A DNA stretch of 6,539 bases from Geminicoccaceae bacterium (GTDB lineage: Bacteria; Pseudomonadota; Alphaproteobacteria; Geminicoccales; Geminicoccaceae), in assembly GCA_030824835.1 (NCBI GenBank), contig JAPJRA010000216.1, forward strand, positions 1 to 6,539, in the 5' to 3' direction. This document shows, in pieces, positions 5,991-6,539 of the stretch; position 1 is the stretch's first letter; each line of letters begins with the position of its first letter. Under the pieces are notes generated by a model that saw only the letters and a program-made list of their open reading frames with translations, was not told where the DNA came from and made no database searches. Both the position numbers and the translations under genes were made by a program.

Positions 5991-6054
5991 TCTTGATGGA
6001 CTTTCCGGTCACCCAACGATGTTCCCGTTCTCTCTCGGCCAAAATCTTGGGCAC
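5572..6054 (-). pseudogene. C-terminal fragment of IS3-family transposase OrfB (rve integrase core) of IS-B
   Basis: A 160-codon frame from a GTG at 6054 to TGA at 5572. From about residue 23 onward it is an excellent IS3 OrfB C-terminus: [26 protein letters not shown] with catalytic Asp44, [14 protein letters not shown] with catalytic Glu80, then [17 protein letters not shown] and the end QYQPQGLSL. Asp44 and Glu80 keep the DD(35)E spacing. The first catalytic Asp and everything before it are lost. Residues 1-22 ([20 protein letters not shown] and two more) do not resemble the family and probably read into DNA beyond the break, so the true fragment is about 5572-5990. The protein cannot be active. 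It is on the opposite strand to IS-A's genes and differs from IS-A's remaining sequence in its terminus. Confidence 0.88.
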
Positions 6055-6207
6055 GTGCTCTCACTGTCTGAGAACCTAGATGTGCGGGCGGACGGTGCAG
6101 GCGCCCGCATGATCAGCTTGAAGGTTGGTTGAAAAAGAAGCGAGGCTCGCGCCGCTCGCCCGCACCCAGTTAAACTTGGAGTAGGCTGACATCGCGAAGT
6201 CGAACCG
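5991..6207. other. Unassigned junction DNA between IS-B remnant and recombinase
   Basis: I find no supported gene here. The - strand frame of the IS-B remnant continues to a stop just beyond 6054 without recognisable homology. A 38-codon - strand frame (6192-6076) and a + strand frame crossing from 5587 to 6132 are unsupported. A short inverted repeat, TGCGGGC (6083-6089) with GCCCGCA (6103-6109), is too widely spaced to be a clear terminator. This is probably rearranged DNA left by the deletion that removed the left half of IS-B. Confidence 0.4.
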
Positions 6208-6539
6208 TCAAAGGCCGTAGGTGCACAACTGTGCCCATTTACGGCTTGGACACGATGGGTTCTGAGCAGCTATCGCTTGACCATGCAATGCCGTAATGCC
6301 CGCGCCAATGGCGAGAAGCAGGTCCTCGACCTCGACGCGATCTGGCGGCGGCAGTCGGTTCCCGATGCCCTCCGCCTCCGCGACCTGCGCCTCAAGGGAT
6401 GCGGCCGGCAGCCGCCAGCCCTGCGGGTCCGGCGGCCCCGAGATCATCCGGTTGGAGACATAGTAGCGGTACCGCCGCGTGCCCTTCGCCGTGTGCGTCG
6501 GGGTCAGTCGGTCGCCGGTCTCGTCGACCAGCTTGCCGG
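6208..6539 (-). CDS. C-terminal part of a large serine recombinase (resolvase/invertase family), cut by window edge
   Basis: The visible 109 codons run from the right edge to a stop at 6208 on the - strand. The first ~53 residues match the C-terminal region of large serine recombinases common in alphaproteobacterial prophages and islands: GKLVDETGDRLTPTHTAKGT, then RRYRYYVSNRMISG and GWRLPAASLEAQVAEA. This region follows the zinc-ribbon/recombinase domains. The catalytic Ser domain would lie right of the window. After AEA the protein continues GIGNRLPPPDRVEVEDLLLA and ends RKWAQLCTYGL, which I do not recognise as a normal family tail. The 3' end may therefore be fused to foreign sequence or frameshifted. 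Such enzymes catalyse site-specific integration or excision; whether this copy is whole cannot be judged here. Confidence 0.75.
   Translation of the reverse strand, partial: GKLVDETGDRLTPTHTAKGTRRYRYYVSNRMISGPPDPQGWRLPAASLEAQVAEAEGIGNRLPPPDRVEVEDLLLAIGAGITALHGQAIAAQNPSCPSRKWAQLCTYGL

Noticed and set aside
5587..6132. 181-codon + strand frame across IS-B
   Set aside because: It is the antisense shadow of the transposase fragment, which has clear DDE motifs on the - strand.
6076..6192. 38-codon - strand frame between IS-B and the recombinase
   Set aside because: Too short, with no ribosome-binding site or recognisable motif; it could easily arise by chance.
6211..6247. Imperfect inverted repeat (GGCCGTA and TACGGC arms) at the end of the recombinase frame
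   Set aside because: Only six paired bases in the outer stem with a bulge and irregular inner pairing, and no T run on the relevant strand. Not enough for a terminator or attachment-site call.
1..6539. CRISPR array, tRNA or rRNA gene, riboswitch, toxin-antitoxin or phage-defence module
   Set aside because: No regularly spaced direct repeats, no cloverleaf or rRNA-like stretch and no matching protein families were seen on either strand by eye.

Overview
The window looks like DNA from a GC-rich alphaproteobacterium, most likely of the Rhodobacter/Paracoccus type. This is judged from protein style, codon use and the IS3 families present; no taxonomic marker is in view. It has two parts: a compact solute-uptake operon on the + strand (1 to about 4816), and a decayed mobile-element patchwork (about 4991 to the right edge).

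The operon encodes a branched-chain-amino-acid-type (HAAT family) ABC importer: the end of a LivG-like ATPase (1-316), a LivF-like ATPase (309-1019), LivH-like and LivM-like permeases (1016-1891, 1895-2875) and a secreted periplasmic binding protein (2907-4130). The first three genes overlap by 8 and 4 bases and the next gaps are 3 and 31 bases, so they are almost certainly co-transcribed from a promoter left of the window. A perfect 10-bp GC-rich hairpin without a U tract (4137-4159) follows the binding-protein gene. About 20 bases on lies a PPOX-type, FMN-binding flavoprotein gene of the MSMEG_1061/DR2398-like family (4181-4795). A second hairpin over its stop codon (4795-4816) is a weak terminator candidate. 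The simplest reading is that the transporter brings in a small organic solute and the flavoprotein acts on it or a derivative. The substrate cannot be read from the sequence.

After an AT-richer spacer (about 4817-4990), one IS3-family element (IS-A) starts near 4991 with an intact orfA (5049-5339) and a -1 slippery heptamer. Its orfB is broken by an in-frame TAG, a frameshift best explained by a 7-base loss, and truncation at 5545. At exactly 5546 the terminus of a second IS3-family element (IS-B, opposite strand) begins, so IS-B sits inside the IS-A orfB. IS-B is itself truncated: only the last ~145 residues of its transposase remain, up to about 5990. Unassigned DNA (about 5991-6207) separates it from the C-terminal end of a large serine recombinase on the - strand (6208 to the right edge), whose last ~55 residues do not look like the usual family tail.

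I see no CRISPR array, RNA gene, defence system or clearly new multi-gene system. The observations most worth checking are the transporter-flavoprotein pairing, the nested and decayed insertion sequences, and the odd recombinase tail.
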